Source: Martelella sp. AD-3 (GTDB lineage: Bacteria > Pseudomonadota > Alphaproteobacteria > Rhizobiales > Rhizobiaceae). From it: DNA of 64,000 nt. This document shows positions 18,385-27,472 of the stretch, piece after piece. The stretch is from NCBI RefSeq assembly GCF_001578105.1, contig NZ_CP014275.1, positions 2,914,001 through 2,978,000 of the forward strand, given 5' to 3'. A program made the translations under genes and the position numbers. Position 1 is the first letter of the stretch, and each line of letters starts with the position of its first letter. The notes beneath the pieces are model-generated. The model was given only the letters and a program-made list of their open reading frames with translations. It did not search any database and was not told the DNA's origin.

Positions 18385-19113
18385 CTAGAAAATCAGCGTG
18401 CGCGGCGTCTTCACGTCAAACAAGGGAAAGGCGAGGAAGCCGAACAGGAAACCGCCGACATGGGCCTGCCAGGCGATAGCGCCGGCGCTGACGCCGACGA
18501 AGCTGACGCCGACCGCGACCAGCAGATTACCGACGAGCCAGACGAGCACGAAAGCGCGCGCCGTCGGATCGGCAAAGACCGCGCCGATCGAAAGCCGCGG
18601 CCCCAGATGCGCCTGCGGCAGGAACCGTCCGCCGGCAAAGACGAAGCGGCAGGCAGCCCCCATATAGGCCGACACCACGCCGGAAGCGCCGATCAGCACC
18701 GTCACGGCACCCCAGTCCGTGAGCGCGAAGAAGAAGGCGGAGGCGACAGCGCTCGTCAGCCACAGAAAGAGAAAACGCGTCGGCCCGAGCCGCAGCGCAA
18801 CCGGCGCGCCGAAGATCGCCAGCCAGATGGCGTTGAAGATGATGTGGCTCCACCCGCCGTGGAGAAGCGAATAGGTGAAGGGAGACCACAGCCAGGCGAA
18901 GTCCTGCCCGGACAGCGCACGGACATAGCGCACCGGCATGAAGCCGAATTCCCGCCACACCATCAGGTTGGCCGCATTGCCGAGAACGAATTGCTGCAGC
19001 AGGAAGATCGCGAAAAGCACGGCAAGCGCCGCCAGCACCACCGGCGGAAGGTTGATGGGCGGCTCGCGCCTCTGGGGCCGGAAGGGGTCGCCGCCGGTTC
19101 TCGGTGTGCGCAT
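18385..19113 (-). CDS. rhomboid family intramembrane serine protease
   Basis: This 242-aa protein has six predicted membrane helices. Catalytic features are present: the oxyanion His-Asn motif in GGWSHIIFNAIW, the nucleophile in LIGASGVVSAYMG (GASG) and the catalytic His in WQAHVGGFLFGF. It should cleave single-pass membrane substrates in the inner membrane; the substrates are unknown. ATG at 19113 has AGGAG eight bases upstream. It is divergent from the D,D-carboxypeptidase gene across a 269-bp spacer. Confidence 0.92.
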   Translation of the reverse strand: MRTPRTGGDPFRPQRREPPINLPPVVLAALAVLFAIFLLQQFVLGNAANLMVWREFGFMPVRYVRALSGQDFAWLWSPFTYSLLHGGWSHIIFNAIWLAIFGAPVALRLGPTRFLFLWLTSAVASAFFFALTDWGAVTVLIGASGVVSAYMGAACRFVFAGGRFLPQAHLGPRLSIGAVFADPTARAFVLVWLVGNLLVAVGVSFVGVSAGAIAWQAHVGGFLFGFLAFPLFDVKTPRTLIF

Positions 19114-19253
19114 GGGTCTTGCTCCTGTTCGGCTTCTGATTATCCGATCGGAACATGTTTGAAAAGCGTCGCCGGGCATGGCAGAAGGCGAAGCGGAAAA
19201 GCGGCCGCGCACCGGGCGCGAAGAACAGGAATAAACGATGCCGCCGCGGCAAT

Positions 19254-19269
19254 TTAAACGAATATTAAC
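19254..19269 (+). promoter_or_regulatory. CtrA-type box upstream of the D,D-carboxypeptidase gene
   Basis: TTAA, seven bases, TTAAC is an exact fit to the alphaproteobacterial CtrA consensus TTAA-N7-TTAAC. It lies about 115 bases before the carboxypeptidase start and about 140 before the rhomboid start, inside a locally A+T-rich patch. CtrA control of a peptidoglycan-trimming enzyme would fit cell-cycle regulation. Binding is inferred. Confidence 0.5.
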
Positions 19270-19382
19270 CGCGATTTGATCAGATCGATCCACAGCCTAG
19301 CAATGGATGAACGCGACCGGTATCATGCCGGCACGGCTTCGCCAGGAAACATCAACCGCCAGATTTCGCAAGAGTTTTTCGA

Positions 19383-20834
19383 ATGCAGAGACAGGCAAAC
19401 CGCCGCTTCCGTTTGAGCCGGTTCCTCAATGCCGTGATGGTCCTCGCGGCACTCGCGACCCTCCTTACCGGCCTTCCCGTCAACGAGGCCCGCGCCGATT
19501 CCAACGACGCGGCGATCGTGATCGACGCCAACACCGGAAAGGTTCTCTACAGCGAGGCGCCGGATGCGCCGCGCTATCCGGCCTCGCTGACGAAGATGAT
19601 GACGCTTTACATGGTGTTCGAAGCGCTCGACAACGGCCGGGTAACGCTCAATACCAAAATACCGTTTTCGAAGAACGCGGCAGCCGAACCGCCGACCAAG
19701 CTCGGCATTCCCGCCGGCGGCAGCGTGACGGTCGAAACCGCGATCTACGCCCTCATCACCCGCTCGGCCAACGACGTCGCCACCGCCGTCGGCGAGTATC
19801 TCGGTGGTTCGGAGAGCAATTTCGCCGCGATGATGACCAACAAGGCGCATGCGCTCGGCATGACGCGCACGACCTATCGCAATGCCCACGGCCTGCCCAA
19901 CAGCGCGCAGAAGACCACGGCCCGCGACCAGGCCCGTCTCGGCATCGCGCTGCGTCAGCATTTTCCGGAATATTACCACTATTTCGGCACGCGCAACTTC
20001 AAATACGGCAAGTACAATATCGGCAATCACAACCGCCTTCTCGGCCAGGTGAAGGGCGTTGACGGCATCAAGACCGGCTACACCAACGCCTCGGGCTACA
20101 ATCTCGCCACCTCCGCCGTCTCCGGCAATCGCTCGATCGTGGCCATCGTCATGGGTGGCGCGACCGGGGCAAGCCGCAACCAGTGGGCGACGCGTCTGGT
20201 GACGACCTACCTGCCCAAGGCTTCCAACGGCCGGAGCGGCAATTTCGTCATCGCCCGCGCCGACGCCATGGTGTTCCCGGAAAAAGGCCCGATCCCCTAT
20301 CCCCGCCCGGCGGCAGACGGCGGCGTCGCGCTCGCCTATGCGGCAAACGACAATGCCGCGCCTTCCGCTTCGGCTGGCCTGACCGGCGTCCAGGCCGAGC
20401 TCGTCTCCAACGTTCCGCTGCCGAGCGAACGCCGCCCGGCCGACAATGACGAAGGGCTGAGCGTCGAGGATGTGCTGCAAACGGCCGACGATGTCGCCGA
20501 TGCCGTCGGCGGTGCGATCATTCCCGCGGCTCAGGCCTCGGAAAGCGCCCCGGACACCTCGATCAAGACCGCCTCGATCAGCCAGCCGCGCGGCTGGGTC
20601 GTCCAGGTCGGCACAGCCGCGACCGCCGAGGGCGCCCGCGCGCTGCTGACCCGCACGCAGGGCAAGGCCGGCGGCGCGCTCGACAAATCGGAGCCCTTTG
20701 CCCTTGCCTACAACAATGGCGGCCAGGAGATCTACCGCGCCCGCTTCGGCGGCTTCCCCGACCAGGAAGAGGCGGTCAAGGCCTGCCGCGCGCTGAAGCG
20801 CAACGGGGTCAGCTGCTGGGCAAGCCTGCAGTAA
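19383..20834 (+). CDS. D-alanyl-D-alanine carboxypeptidase (S11 family) with SPOR domain
   Basis: This 483-aa exported penicillin-binding protein trims the terminal D-Ala of peptidoglycan stem peptides. A signal peptide (about residues 1-37) precedes the S11 domain. Its three catalytic motifs are SLTK near residue 68, SAN near 127 and KTG near 229. An acidic linker leads to a C-terminal SPOR domain (about 400-483, GWVVQVGTAATAEGARALL), which binds denuded septal glycan strands. The start is ATG at 19383. A CtrA-type box lies upstream and a strong terminator at 20883-20921 follows. The name dacC or dacF would be a guess. Confidence 0.93.
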   Translation: MQRQANRRFRLSRFLNAVMVLAALATLLTGLPVNEARADSNDAAIVIDANTGKVLYSEAPDAPRYPASLTKMMTLYMVFEALDNGRVTLNTKIPFSKNAAAEPPTKLGIPAGGSVTVETAIYALITRSANDVATAVGEYLGGSESNFAAMMTNKAHALGMTRTTYRNAHGLPNSAQKTTARDQARLGIALRQHFPEYYHYFGTRNFKYGKYNIGNHNRLLGQVKGVDGIKTGYTNASGYNLATSAVSGNRSIVAIVMGGATGASRNQWATRLVTTYLPKASNGRSGNFVIARADAMVFPEKGPIPYPRPAADGGVALAYAANDNAAPSASAGLTGVQAELVSNVPLPSERRPADNDEGLSVEDVLQTADDVADAVGGAIIPAAQASESAPDTSIKTASISQPRGWVVQVGTAATAEGARALLTRTQGKAGGALDKSEPFALAYNNGGQEIYRARFGGFPDQEEAVKACRALKRNGVSCWASLQ

Positions 20835-20882
20835 CGCGCAAGAAGTAAAGAGCGCGCTGCGGCGCGGAGAAAAGAATGACTG

Positions 20883-20921
20883 AATAAAACGCCGGTCCGC
20901 ATAGCGGGCCGGCGTTTTATT
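20883..20921 (+). terminator. Rho-independent terminator after the D,D-carboxypeptidase gene
   Basis: Thirteen-base arms (AATAAAACGCCGG and CCGGCGTTTTATT) enclose a short GC-rich centre. The stem is symmetric with an A-run and a T-run, so it can stop transcription from either side. Confidence 0.9.
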
Positions 20922-21033
20922 CGTAAAGGGTTTTGAAAGATTTCTCCGATAGCCTCATCGGTAAGGTTTCGGAAAGCAAGAAACGCAAAGCTTTCGGCGC
21001 CATGGAAAAGCCCATTATCTGTCCTGCGTAGCG

Positions 21034-21315
21034 ATGGGGATCGAAGTGAACAGGAAACAGCGTTCCGGCATGATGTCAGGCAATACTGAACCCGCAACCG
21101 CCCGCCGCAGCGGTTTCAACCCGCTCCACGAGGCCGCCCAGAAACTGGCGGAATATGCCCGTTTCCAGGGCCGCTACAAGGCAAGGGAACTCGTCGGGCT
21201 TCTGACCAGCCAGGGCGAGCGCGCCGCGCGCGCCGTCCAGCCCGCGGCCCGCATTCATCTCTATATCCGCGCCGATCGTGACGGGCGCGCTCCGGTCAAC
21301 CTCAGACTGCGCTGA
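21034..21315 (+). CDS. small hypothetical protein
   Basis: This is a small soluble protein, up to 93 aa. The likely folded part is FNPLHEAAQKLAEYARFQGRYKARELVGLL followed by a basic, arginine-rich tail. No domain is recognised. It is supported by its isolation between a terminator on each side and by typical codon use. The start is uncertain: ATG at 21034 lacks a good ribosome site, and ATG codons at 21067 and 21070 are alternatives. Confidence 0.5.
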   Translation: MGIEVNRKQRSGMMSGNTEPATARRSGFNPLHEAAQKLAEYARFQGRYKARELVGLLTSQGERAARAVQPAARIHLYIRADRDGRAPVNLRLR

Positions 21316-21334
21316 GGGATGCGGGACCCGCATG

Positions 21335-21360
21335 AAAAAAGGCGCCGCGCGGCGCCTTTT
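21335..21360. terminator. bidirectional terminator
   Basis: AAAAGGCGCC and GGCGCCTTTT enclose GCGC in a perfect symmetric hairpin between the small plus-strand gene ending at 21315 and the minus-strand OmpA gene ending at 21387. Confidence 0.9.
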
Positions 21361-21386
21361 GTCGTTTCCGCCAGGCCGTGCAAGCC

Positions 21387-22037
21387 TCACATCCTGACGG
21401 CGGAGATCTGGATTTCGACGCGCCGGTTCTGCGCCCGGCCTTCCGGCGTGGCGTTGGAGGCGATCGGGTTGGACGGACCGAAGCCGACGGCGGAAATGCG
21501 GTTGGCGCCAACGCCCGACTGAACCAGATAATTGCCGACGCTGTTGGCGCGCTCCTGCGACAGCCTCTGGTTATATTCGACAGAACCGGTCGAATCCGTG
21601 TAGCCGTTCACATTGACGGCGGTACGGTCATATTTGCGCAGCACCGTCGAAACAGCATTCAGCGTCGAATAGAAGTTCGGCAGGATCGTGTATTCATCCG
21701 TCGGGAAGGTAACGTTGCCCGGCATGATCAACGTCAGCATGTCGCCGTTGCGGACGACGGAAACGCCGGTGCCGGCCAGGGCCTGACGGAATTCGCGCTC
21801 CTGGCTGTCCATATAGGCGCCGATGCCGCCGCCGGCGATCGCGCCGATCGCGCCGCCGATCGCGGCCCCCTTGGCGTCGCCGCCGACGGCAAGGCCCGCC
21901 AGCGCGCCGAGCGCGCCGCCGGCGAGCGCGCCGGTGCCGGTATTGTTGTTGACGGTCTGCCCCGAATAGGGGTCTGTGGTCGTGCAGCCGGCCAGAAACG
22001 CGACGCTTACCGCAGCAATGGTCATTTTCTTCAGCAT
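21387..22037 (-). CDS. OmpA-family lipoprotein with glycine-zipper segment (YiaD-like)
   Basis: This 216-aa outer-membrane lipoprotein has a signal peptide ending in the lipobox FLAGC (Cys near residue 18). A glycine-zipper segment (about residues 37-74, GALAGGALGALAGLAVGG) follows. The OmpA peptidoglycan-binding domain is C-terminal: VNVNGYTDSTGSVEYNQRLS, with the Asp and Arg (NRRVEI) that hold diaminopimelate. It resembles E. coli YiaD. A second OmpA lipoprotein gene is immediately upstream, so the pair looks like a tandem duplication. The start is ATG at 22037. Confidence 0.9.
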   Translation of the reverse strand: MLKKMTIAAVSVAFLAGCTTTDPYSGQTVNNNTGTGALAGGALGALAGLAVGGDAKGAAIGGAIGAIAGGGIGAYMDSQEREFRQALAGTGVSVVRNGDMLTLIMPGNVTFPTDEYTILPNFYSTLNAVSTVLRKYDRTAVNVNGYTDSTGSVEYNQRLSQERANSVGNYLVQSGVGANRISAVGFGPSNPIASNATPEGRAQNRRVEIQISAVRM

Positions 22038-22121
22038 GATGTCCCTCGAACAAGAAAAGTCTTAGTCATTCTCAAGCCGCCTCATTGCGGCATTGATATG
22101 GCGGAGCCGCCGCGCCGAAAC

Positions 22122-22157
22122 GGCAATGGCCCGAAGACATTGCTCAGGGCCATTGCC
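22122..22157 (-). terminator. hairpin between the two OmpA genes
   Basis: GGCAATGGCC at 22122-22131 and GGCCATTGCC at 22148-22157 form a perfect 10-bp stem downstream of the first-transcribed OmpA gene, followed only by a short GTTT. It may be a partial terminator or an mRNA-stabilising structure that lets the two paralogues be expressed unequally. Confidence 0.45.
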
Positions 22158-22179
22158 TTCATCCCTTGAACAAAAATGC

Positions 22180-22770
22180 TCAGTTGGTCGCAGCCGCCAC
22201 CGCATCGGCAGCCGGCGGCGGCGCGATGCGGATCTCCACGCGGCGGTTCTGGGCGCGGCCGTCGGCCGTGTCGTTGGAGGCAACCGGATCAGCCTTGCCG
22301 TAGCCCACCGGCATGATGCGCTGCGGGCTGACGCCGCGCTGGATCAGGGCCCCGGCAACGGCATTGGCGCGCTGCTGCGAGAGCTTGAGGTTATAGGCGT
22401 CCGAACCGGTCGAATCGGTATAGCCGTTCACGTCGATATCGGTGGCGTTATACTTCTGCAGGAGACCGGCAACGACGGCGAGCGAAGGACCGAAGGACGG
22501 CACGATCTCGGCGCTGTCGGTGGCAAAGGTGATGCTCGAATCAAAGACCACCGCGATATATTTCGGCGTGCGCACGATGGTGACGCCGGAGCCGGCGAGC
22601 TGCTCGCGCATCTCGGCCTCCTGGCGGTCCATATAGGCCGCCGGGTCGCTGACGGAGATATTGGTGACCGATACTTCCTCGGGCGCCTGATTCACGCTGT
22701 TCTGGGTGTTGGCCGCGCAGCCGGCAAGCAGCGCCGACGCGAAAATGGCCGTGATGAACTTGGCTTTCAT
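22180..22770 (-). CDS. OmpA-family lipoprotein, paralogue
   Basis: This 196-aa protein has a lipobox LLAGC (Cys near residue 18) and no glycine zipper. Its C-terminal OmpA domain contains IDVNGYTDSTGSDAYNLKLS and AQNRRVEIRI, ending in an alanine/proline-rich tail. ATG at 22770 has GAAGGGGG upstream; an in-frame extension to 22812 would spoil the signal peptide. It shares segment order and many residues with the downstream paralogue and probably tethers the outer membrane to peptidoglycan. Confidence 0.9.
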   Translation of the reverse strand: MKAKFITAIFASALLAGCAANTQNSVNQAPEEVSVTNISVSDPAAYMDRQEAEMREQLAGSGVTIVRTPKYIAVVFDSSITFATDSAEIVPSFGPSLAVVAGLLQKYNATDIDVNGYTDSTGSDAYNLKLSQQRANAVAGALIQRGVSPQRIMPVGYGKADPVASNDTADGRAQNRRVEIRIAPPPAADAVAAATN

Positions 22771-22892
22771 GTTTCCCCCTTCAGGACTATCGGAATCGGT
22801 CATGCCGATCATTGCGTTGGAGGCCTATAACAACAGTATAGTGCCCGCTTTAGCAAGGTTTTCCATGGAAACCAAAACGGATACCCTCGCCA

Positions 22893-25800
22893 TCAGTGAC
22901 CGATCGATGCCGCCTCGTGCATCTCGGCGTTGAGACGCCGCTCTTCGTCGGCCTTCGGCTTCGAGAAGCGCGCAAGGAGGTAATAGGCGACCGGCGTGAC
23001 GTAGAGCGTGACGATAGTGGCAAGGCCGAGACCGCCGACGATCACCCAGCCGAGCGCGATACGCGCCTCGGCGCCCGCGCCGGAGGCAGCAACCAGCGGA
23101 ATGCCGCCGAGCACGGTGGAGATCATCGTCATCATCACCGGCCGAAGCCGGAGCATGGTCGCATGCTCGATCGCATCGCGCACGCTCTCGCCGCGATCCC
23201 TGAGCTGGTTGGCGAATTCGACGATCAGAATGCCGTTCTTTGCCATCACGCCGATCAGGAGCACGAGGCCGATCTGGGAATAGATGTTGAGGCTGGTGCC
23301 GGTCAGAAGCATGGCGATGAAGGCGCAGCCGATGCCGAAGGGCACGGTCGCCAGGATGATCAGCGCGCTCCAGACGCTTTCGAACTGGGCGGCAAGCACG
23401 AGGAAGACGATGATGATGGCAAAGCCGAACACCATGCCCATGCCCGAAGCGTTTTCATCAAGGGCGGCCGCCTCGGCCTGCGCCTGGACGTGGGCGCCCG
23501 GCGGCAGAAGCGGCTCGGCAAGCTCCAGAAGGCGCTGATAGGCGTCGCCCAGCGCCACGCCGGGCCCGAGGCTCGACGACAGCGATACAGCCGCCTGTTG
23601 CTGCTCGCGTTCGAGCGTCGGCGCGATGGATTTCTCCTCAAGCGTCGCGATGGTCGACAGCGGCACGATGCGGCCGTCTCCGGTGCGCAGGAAAATATTC
23701 CTCAGGTCGCTCGGATCATCGACCTTTCGGGTGTCGGCGCGCAGCTGGACATCATAGGATTCGCCGTCGATGAACACCTCGCCCACCGACCGGCCGTCAA
23801 GCAGCGCCATCAGCGCCTGGGAGAGCCCGCCAATATCGATGCCGAGATCGGCCGCGCGGCGGCGATCAAGAGTGAGCGCCAGCTGTGCCTGCGTCGCCTC
23901 CTCGGAAAGACGCGGGGCGGAGAACATCGGATCGGCCTCCATGGCCTCGACAAGCGCGCTCGCGGCTTCCGTCAGCCGTTCATGGCTGGAGCCGACAAGC
24001 GCGACGGAAAGCCCGTTGCCGGCGCCGCGGATATTGAGCGAGTTCGGCTGGAAGGCGAAGGCGCGCACGGCCGGAATGCTGCCGGAGGCGGCGTTCACGT
24101 CGCGGGCGATCATGTCCTGCGTGCGCTCGCGATCGGCCCAGGGCGCAAGCGACATGACGACGAAGCCGCTGTTGGTGTTGCTGCCGAAACCGGAGATCGA
24201 GAAGATGCTTTCGATCTCGCCGCTATCGATCAGCGGCTGGAGCTTCTCCTCCACCTGCTGGATGCGGTCGCGGGTATAATCGAGGCTGACCCCCTGGGGC
24301 GCGGAGACCCGCATCATCAGCATCGACCGGTCCTCGCGCGGCAGAAGCTCGGTGGTGAGGTTGGCATAGGCGAGATAGGCCCCGAAAACCAGCAGGCCGG
24401 CAAGAGACAGGAGCACCAACGGCGCGGCCAGCACCCAGCCGAGCGTCACGGCATAGAAGCGCGCAAGGGCCGTGCCGAAACGCGCGACCGGCCCGGGCTT
24501 CTGATCCTTGTGGCTCACCAGAATGCGCGATGCCAGCATCGGGCAGAGCGTCAGCGCCACGAAGGATGACAGCATCACGGCAAAGGCCAGCACAAAGCCG
24601 AATTCGCGGAACAGTCCGCCCGCCTGCCCCGGCAGGAAGGAAAGCGGCACGAATACCGCGGCAAGGGTTGCCGTGGTGGTGATGACGGCGAAGAAGACCT
24701 GGCGGGTGCCGAGCACCGCGGCCGCGCGCGGACCCATGCCGTTTGCCCTGAGACGCACGATGTTTTCCAGGACCACGATCGCGTCATCGACGACCATGCC
24801 GGTCGCCAGCACGATCGCCAGAAGGGTGAGGATATTGACGGAGAAGCCCGCGACATAGATCGCGGCGAGCGTGCCGACCAGCGCCACCGGCAGGGTGATC
24901 GCCGGAATGATGGTCGCGCGCCAGTCGCGCAGGAAGACGTAGATGATGGCGACCACGATCATCGCCGCGAGGATGAGCGAGCGGACAACTTCCTCGATCG
25001 AGCCGGAGATGAACACGGCGTCGTCGCTCGACACCTTGATCGTCGTGCCCTCCGGAAGGTTCGGCGCGATCTCGTTTACGACCCGGTGGACGCCCTCGGA
25101 GATTTCGAGCGTATTCGACTTCGCCTGGCGGATGATGCCGAGGCCGATGCCGGGCTGGCCGTTGTAGCGCAGCGCCGTTGCCGCCGTGTCCGGCCCGAAG
25201 ACGACGGTGGCGACATCGCCGAGACGGACATTCTCGGCCACGCGGATATCGGCGAATTCCTCCGGCGTGGTGATGTCGGCGGTGGCGCGCACGCCGAGCG
25301 CCTGGGTGGTGCTGGTCAGCGAGCCGGCCGGCACGTCCCAGGAGATATCGGACAGCGCCGACGCCAGGTCAGCCACCGAGAGGCCCCGGCTTGCAAGGGC
25401 GGCCTGGTTGATATCAATGCGAAAGATCTTCTCCCGCTCGCCGTAGACGGCGACATCGGCCACGCCGGGCACGGCGGCGAACCGGTCCTCGATCTCGTCG
25501 CTGACGAGTTCGGTCAGGTCGTCAATGCCGAGCGTGGACGAGGTGATCGCCAGCCGGACGACCGGCTGTGCATCCGAGTCCGCCTTGACGATGCGCGGCT
25601 CGTCGGCATCGTCGGGCAATTGCCCCTCGACGCGGCCGACGGCGTCGCGCACATCCATGGAGGCGACGTTGATATCCGTGTCCTTGCTGAATTCCAGCGT
25701 CACCCGGCTCGAGCCGGTGGACGACTGGGAGGACATCGACTGGAGGCCTGGAACGCGCGCGACCGCGCCCTCGATGACATTGGTCACCTCGCGGTCGACC

Positions 25801-26084
25801 GTCTCGGGCGCGGCGCCCGAAAAGGTGGTGCGTACGGTAATCACCGGCTGGTCGACATCCGGCAGTTCACGCACCTCGACGCCGAAAAAGGCGGCGAGAC
25901 CGGCAACGACGATCAGCGCATTGAAGACCGCCGCGAGGATTGGCCGGCGCACGAAGAGCGCCGTGAAGCCATGCTCGCTCTCATGTTCCGCGATCGCCTT
26001 TTCCGCCTCGCTGCGCGCATCGCTCGTCTGGTTTTCGGTCGCCGTCTCGTCGCCGGGCGTCTTGTCGTTATCGTGATCGCTCAT
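22893..26084 (-). CDS. efflux RND transporter permease subunit (HAE1 type)
   Basis: This 1063-aa proton-driven inner-membrane pump has twelve membrane helices and two large periplasmic loops in the usual RND order. It has FVRRPILAAVFNALIVVAG as TM1, the proton-relay aspartates in MVVDDAIVVLENI of TM4, a pseudo-repeat in the second half and MAKNGILIVEFANQLRDRG near TM10. Substrates are probably hydrophobic drugs or metabolites; specificity is not readable. An unusual acidic N-terminal extension of about 40 residues precedes TM1. The gene overlaps the adaptor gene by four bases. No TolC-type outer-membrane factor is adjacent, so a shared one must be used. Confidence 0.95.
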   Translation of the reverse strand: MSDHDNDKTPGDETATENQTSDARSEAEKAIAEHESEHGFTALFVRRPILAAVFNALIVVAGLAAFFGVEVRELPDVDQPVITVRTTFSGAAPETVDREVTNVIEGAVARVPGLQSMSSQSSTGSSRVTLEFSKDTDINVASMDVRDAVGRVEGQLPDDADEPRIVKADSDAQPVVRLAITSSTLGIDDLTELVSDEIEDRFAAVPGVADVAVYGEREKIFRIDINQAALASRGLSVADLASALSDISWDVPAGSLTSTTQALGVRATADITTPEEFADIRVAENVRLGDVATVVFGPDTAATALRYNGQPGIGLGIIRQAKSNTLEISEGVHRVVNEIAPNLPEGTTIKVSSDDAVFISGSIEEVVRSLILAAMIVVAIIYVFLRDWRATIIPAITLPVALVGTLAAIYVAGFSVNILTLLAIVLATGMVVDDAIVVLENIVRLRANGMGPRAAAVLGTRQVFFAVITTTATLAAVFVPLSFLPGQAGGLFREFGFVLAFAVMLSSFVALTLCPMLASRILVSHKDQKPGPVARFGTALARFYAVTLGWVLAAPLVLLSLAGLLVFGAYLAYANLTTELLPREDRSMLMMRVSAPQGVSLDYTRDRIQQVEEKLQPLIDSGEIESIFSISGFGSNTNSGFVVMSLAPWADRERTQDMIARDVNAASGSIPAVRAFAFQPNSLNIRGAGNGLSVALVGSSHERLTEAASALVEAMEADPMFSAPRLSEEATQAQLALTLDRRRAADLGIDIGGLSQALMALLDGRSVGEVFIDGESYDVQLRADTRKVDDPSDLRNIFLRTGDGRIVPLSTIATLEEKSIAPTLEREQQQAAVSLSSSLGPGVALGDAYQRLLELAEPLLPPGAHVQAQAEAAALDENASGMGMVFGFAIIIVFLVLAAQFESVWSALIILATVPFGIGCAFIAMLLTGTSLNIYSQIGLVLLIGVMAKNGILIVEFANQLRDRGESVRDAIEHATMLRLRPVMMTMISTVLGGIPLVAASGAGAEARIALGWVIVGGLGLATIVTLYVTPVAYYLLARFSKPKADEERRLNAEMHEAASIGH

Positions 26085-27217
26085 GACGCGGTCTCCGCGC
26101 TTGCGCGCTTCGGCGCGCCAAAGGTCACATCACTGACCGAAGCCCCTTCGCGCAGGCGCTGGATGCCCTCGATGATGACATCATCCCCCTCGCCCAGTTC
26201 CGCGTCGACCAGCACCACGTCCGGGTCGCGCTGGATGATGCGGACCCGCGTCTTCGTCGATTTTCCGTCGACGAGCTGCCAGACATAGGCCCCGTCAGAA
26301 TCCCACTGGATCGCAAGCGGATCGACGGCCGGATAGACATCGCCCGGAAACCGCATCGACACGTCGAAGGACATGCCGGCGCGCAGCGAATCGTCCTCAT
26401 TGTCAAGGCGCGCGCGCACCATGAAGGTGCGGCTTGCCGCGTCAATCCGGTTGTCGACGGCCTGCACTTCGCCCTCGAACAGCTGCTGCGGCGCGGAAAC
26501 GAGACTCGCCTCGACCGGTGCGCCGGGGCGGATCGCGGTGGCGAAACGTTCCGGCACGGAAAAATCGACCAGGATCGAGGAGCGGTCGTCGATGGTGACG
26601 ATTTCGGACGAGGTCGTGACATAATCGCCGACATTGACCGGAACGATTCCGGCAACGCCTGCGATCGGCGCAACGATGCGGCGACGCGAAAGGTCGAGTT
26701 CGGCGGCCTCGAGGTCGAGGGCGGCCGACCGCTCGGCGATCTCGGCATTATAGACCTCGAGGTCGGAGATCGCCGACTTGATCCTGCGATTGACCTCCGC
26801 CTGACGCGCGGCGCTTTCGAGCGCCACCTCGGCCAGATTGCGGGCGAGCACCTGTTCGCGGTCATCGAGCACCGCGATGACCTCCCCCTTCTCAACCGTA
26901 TCGCCCGAGGAAAGGTTGAGCTCGGTGATCGTGCCCGCCTCCTCCGGAAGCACGGTGACCGAGCGGATCGCCTCGCCGCTGCCGATCGCCGTCAGTTCGT
27001 CATTGACGGTGCCCGTGGTCACCGGCGCGCTCACCACCTGGATGCCGCCTCCCGCAAAACCGCCGGGGGGACGACCGCCGCCGCTGTCGCCCGACTTCGC
27101 CTCCAGAACGCCGTAGGACGTCAGCACCTCGCGCCCGCCGGGCGCCAGAAAGAGCCATGCCGCGGATCCGATCGCCAGAAGACAGACACTCACGGCAACC
27201 TGCTGGTAGAAACGCAT
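26081..27217 (-). CDS. efflux RND transporter periplasmic adaptor subunit
   Basis: This is a 378-aa membrane-fusion protein. An N-terminal anchor (about residues 5-25) is followed by the lipoyl halves (VTVLPEEAGTITELNLSSGD and RIVAPIAGVAGIVPVNVGDY), a short alpha-hairpin, and beta-barrel and MP domains. ATG at 27217 has GGAG six bases upstream. It forms a two-gene operon with the permease, linked by ATGA. Divergently, across 255 bp with no recognised site, lies the PcrA-type helicase gene. Confidence 0.93.
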   Translation of the reverse strand: MRFYQQVAVSVCLLAIGSAAWLFLAPGGREVLTSYGVLEAKSGDSGGGRPPGGFAGGGIQVVSAPVTTGTVNDELTAIGSGEAIRSVTVLPEEAGTITELNLSSGDTVEKGEVIAVLDDREQVLARNLAEVALESAARQAEVNRRIKSAISDLEVYNAEIAERSAALDLEAAELDLSRRRIVAPIAGVAGIVPVNVGDYVTTSSEIVTIDDRSSILVDFSVPERFATAIRPGAPVEASLVSAPQQLFEGEVQAVDNRIDAASRTFMVRARLDNEDDSLRAGMSFDVSMRFPGDVYPAVDPLAIQWDSDGAYVWQLVDGKSTKTRVRIIQRDPDVVLVDAELGEGDDVIIEGIQRLREGASVSDVTFGAPKRASAETAS

Positions 27218-27472
27218 CAATGACTCCGGTTTTCAAAGAGGATGCCGACGGTGACGGCCTGTGGAAAGCGATAAGAATATGAGTGGAATTATCCAGATCA
27301 CCCGGCTCACTGCAAGCCACGGAATGAAACCTCACCAATTTGTAATCTTTGCGCGCGTCCGTCGCCTTCTTCATGCCGTATTTCCGAACGGAAAAGCCCC
27401 GCTCTGTGCATATTTTGTTCTCATTTCGATGCATGCCTTCACCTTTGCCCCTCAAGCCACTAGATTGGCGCC

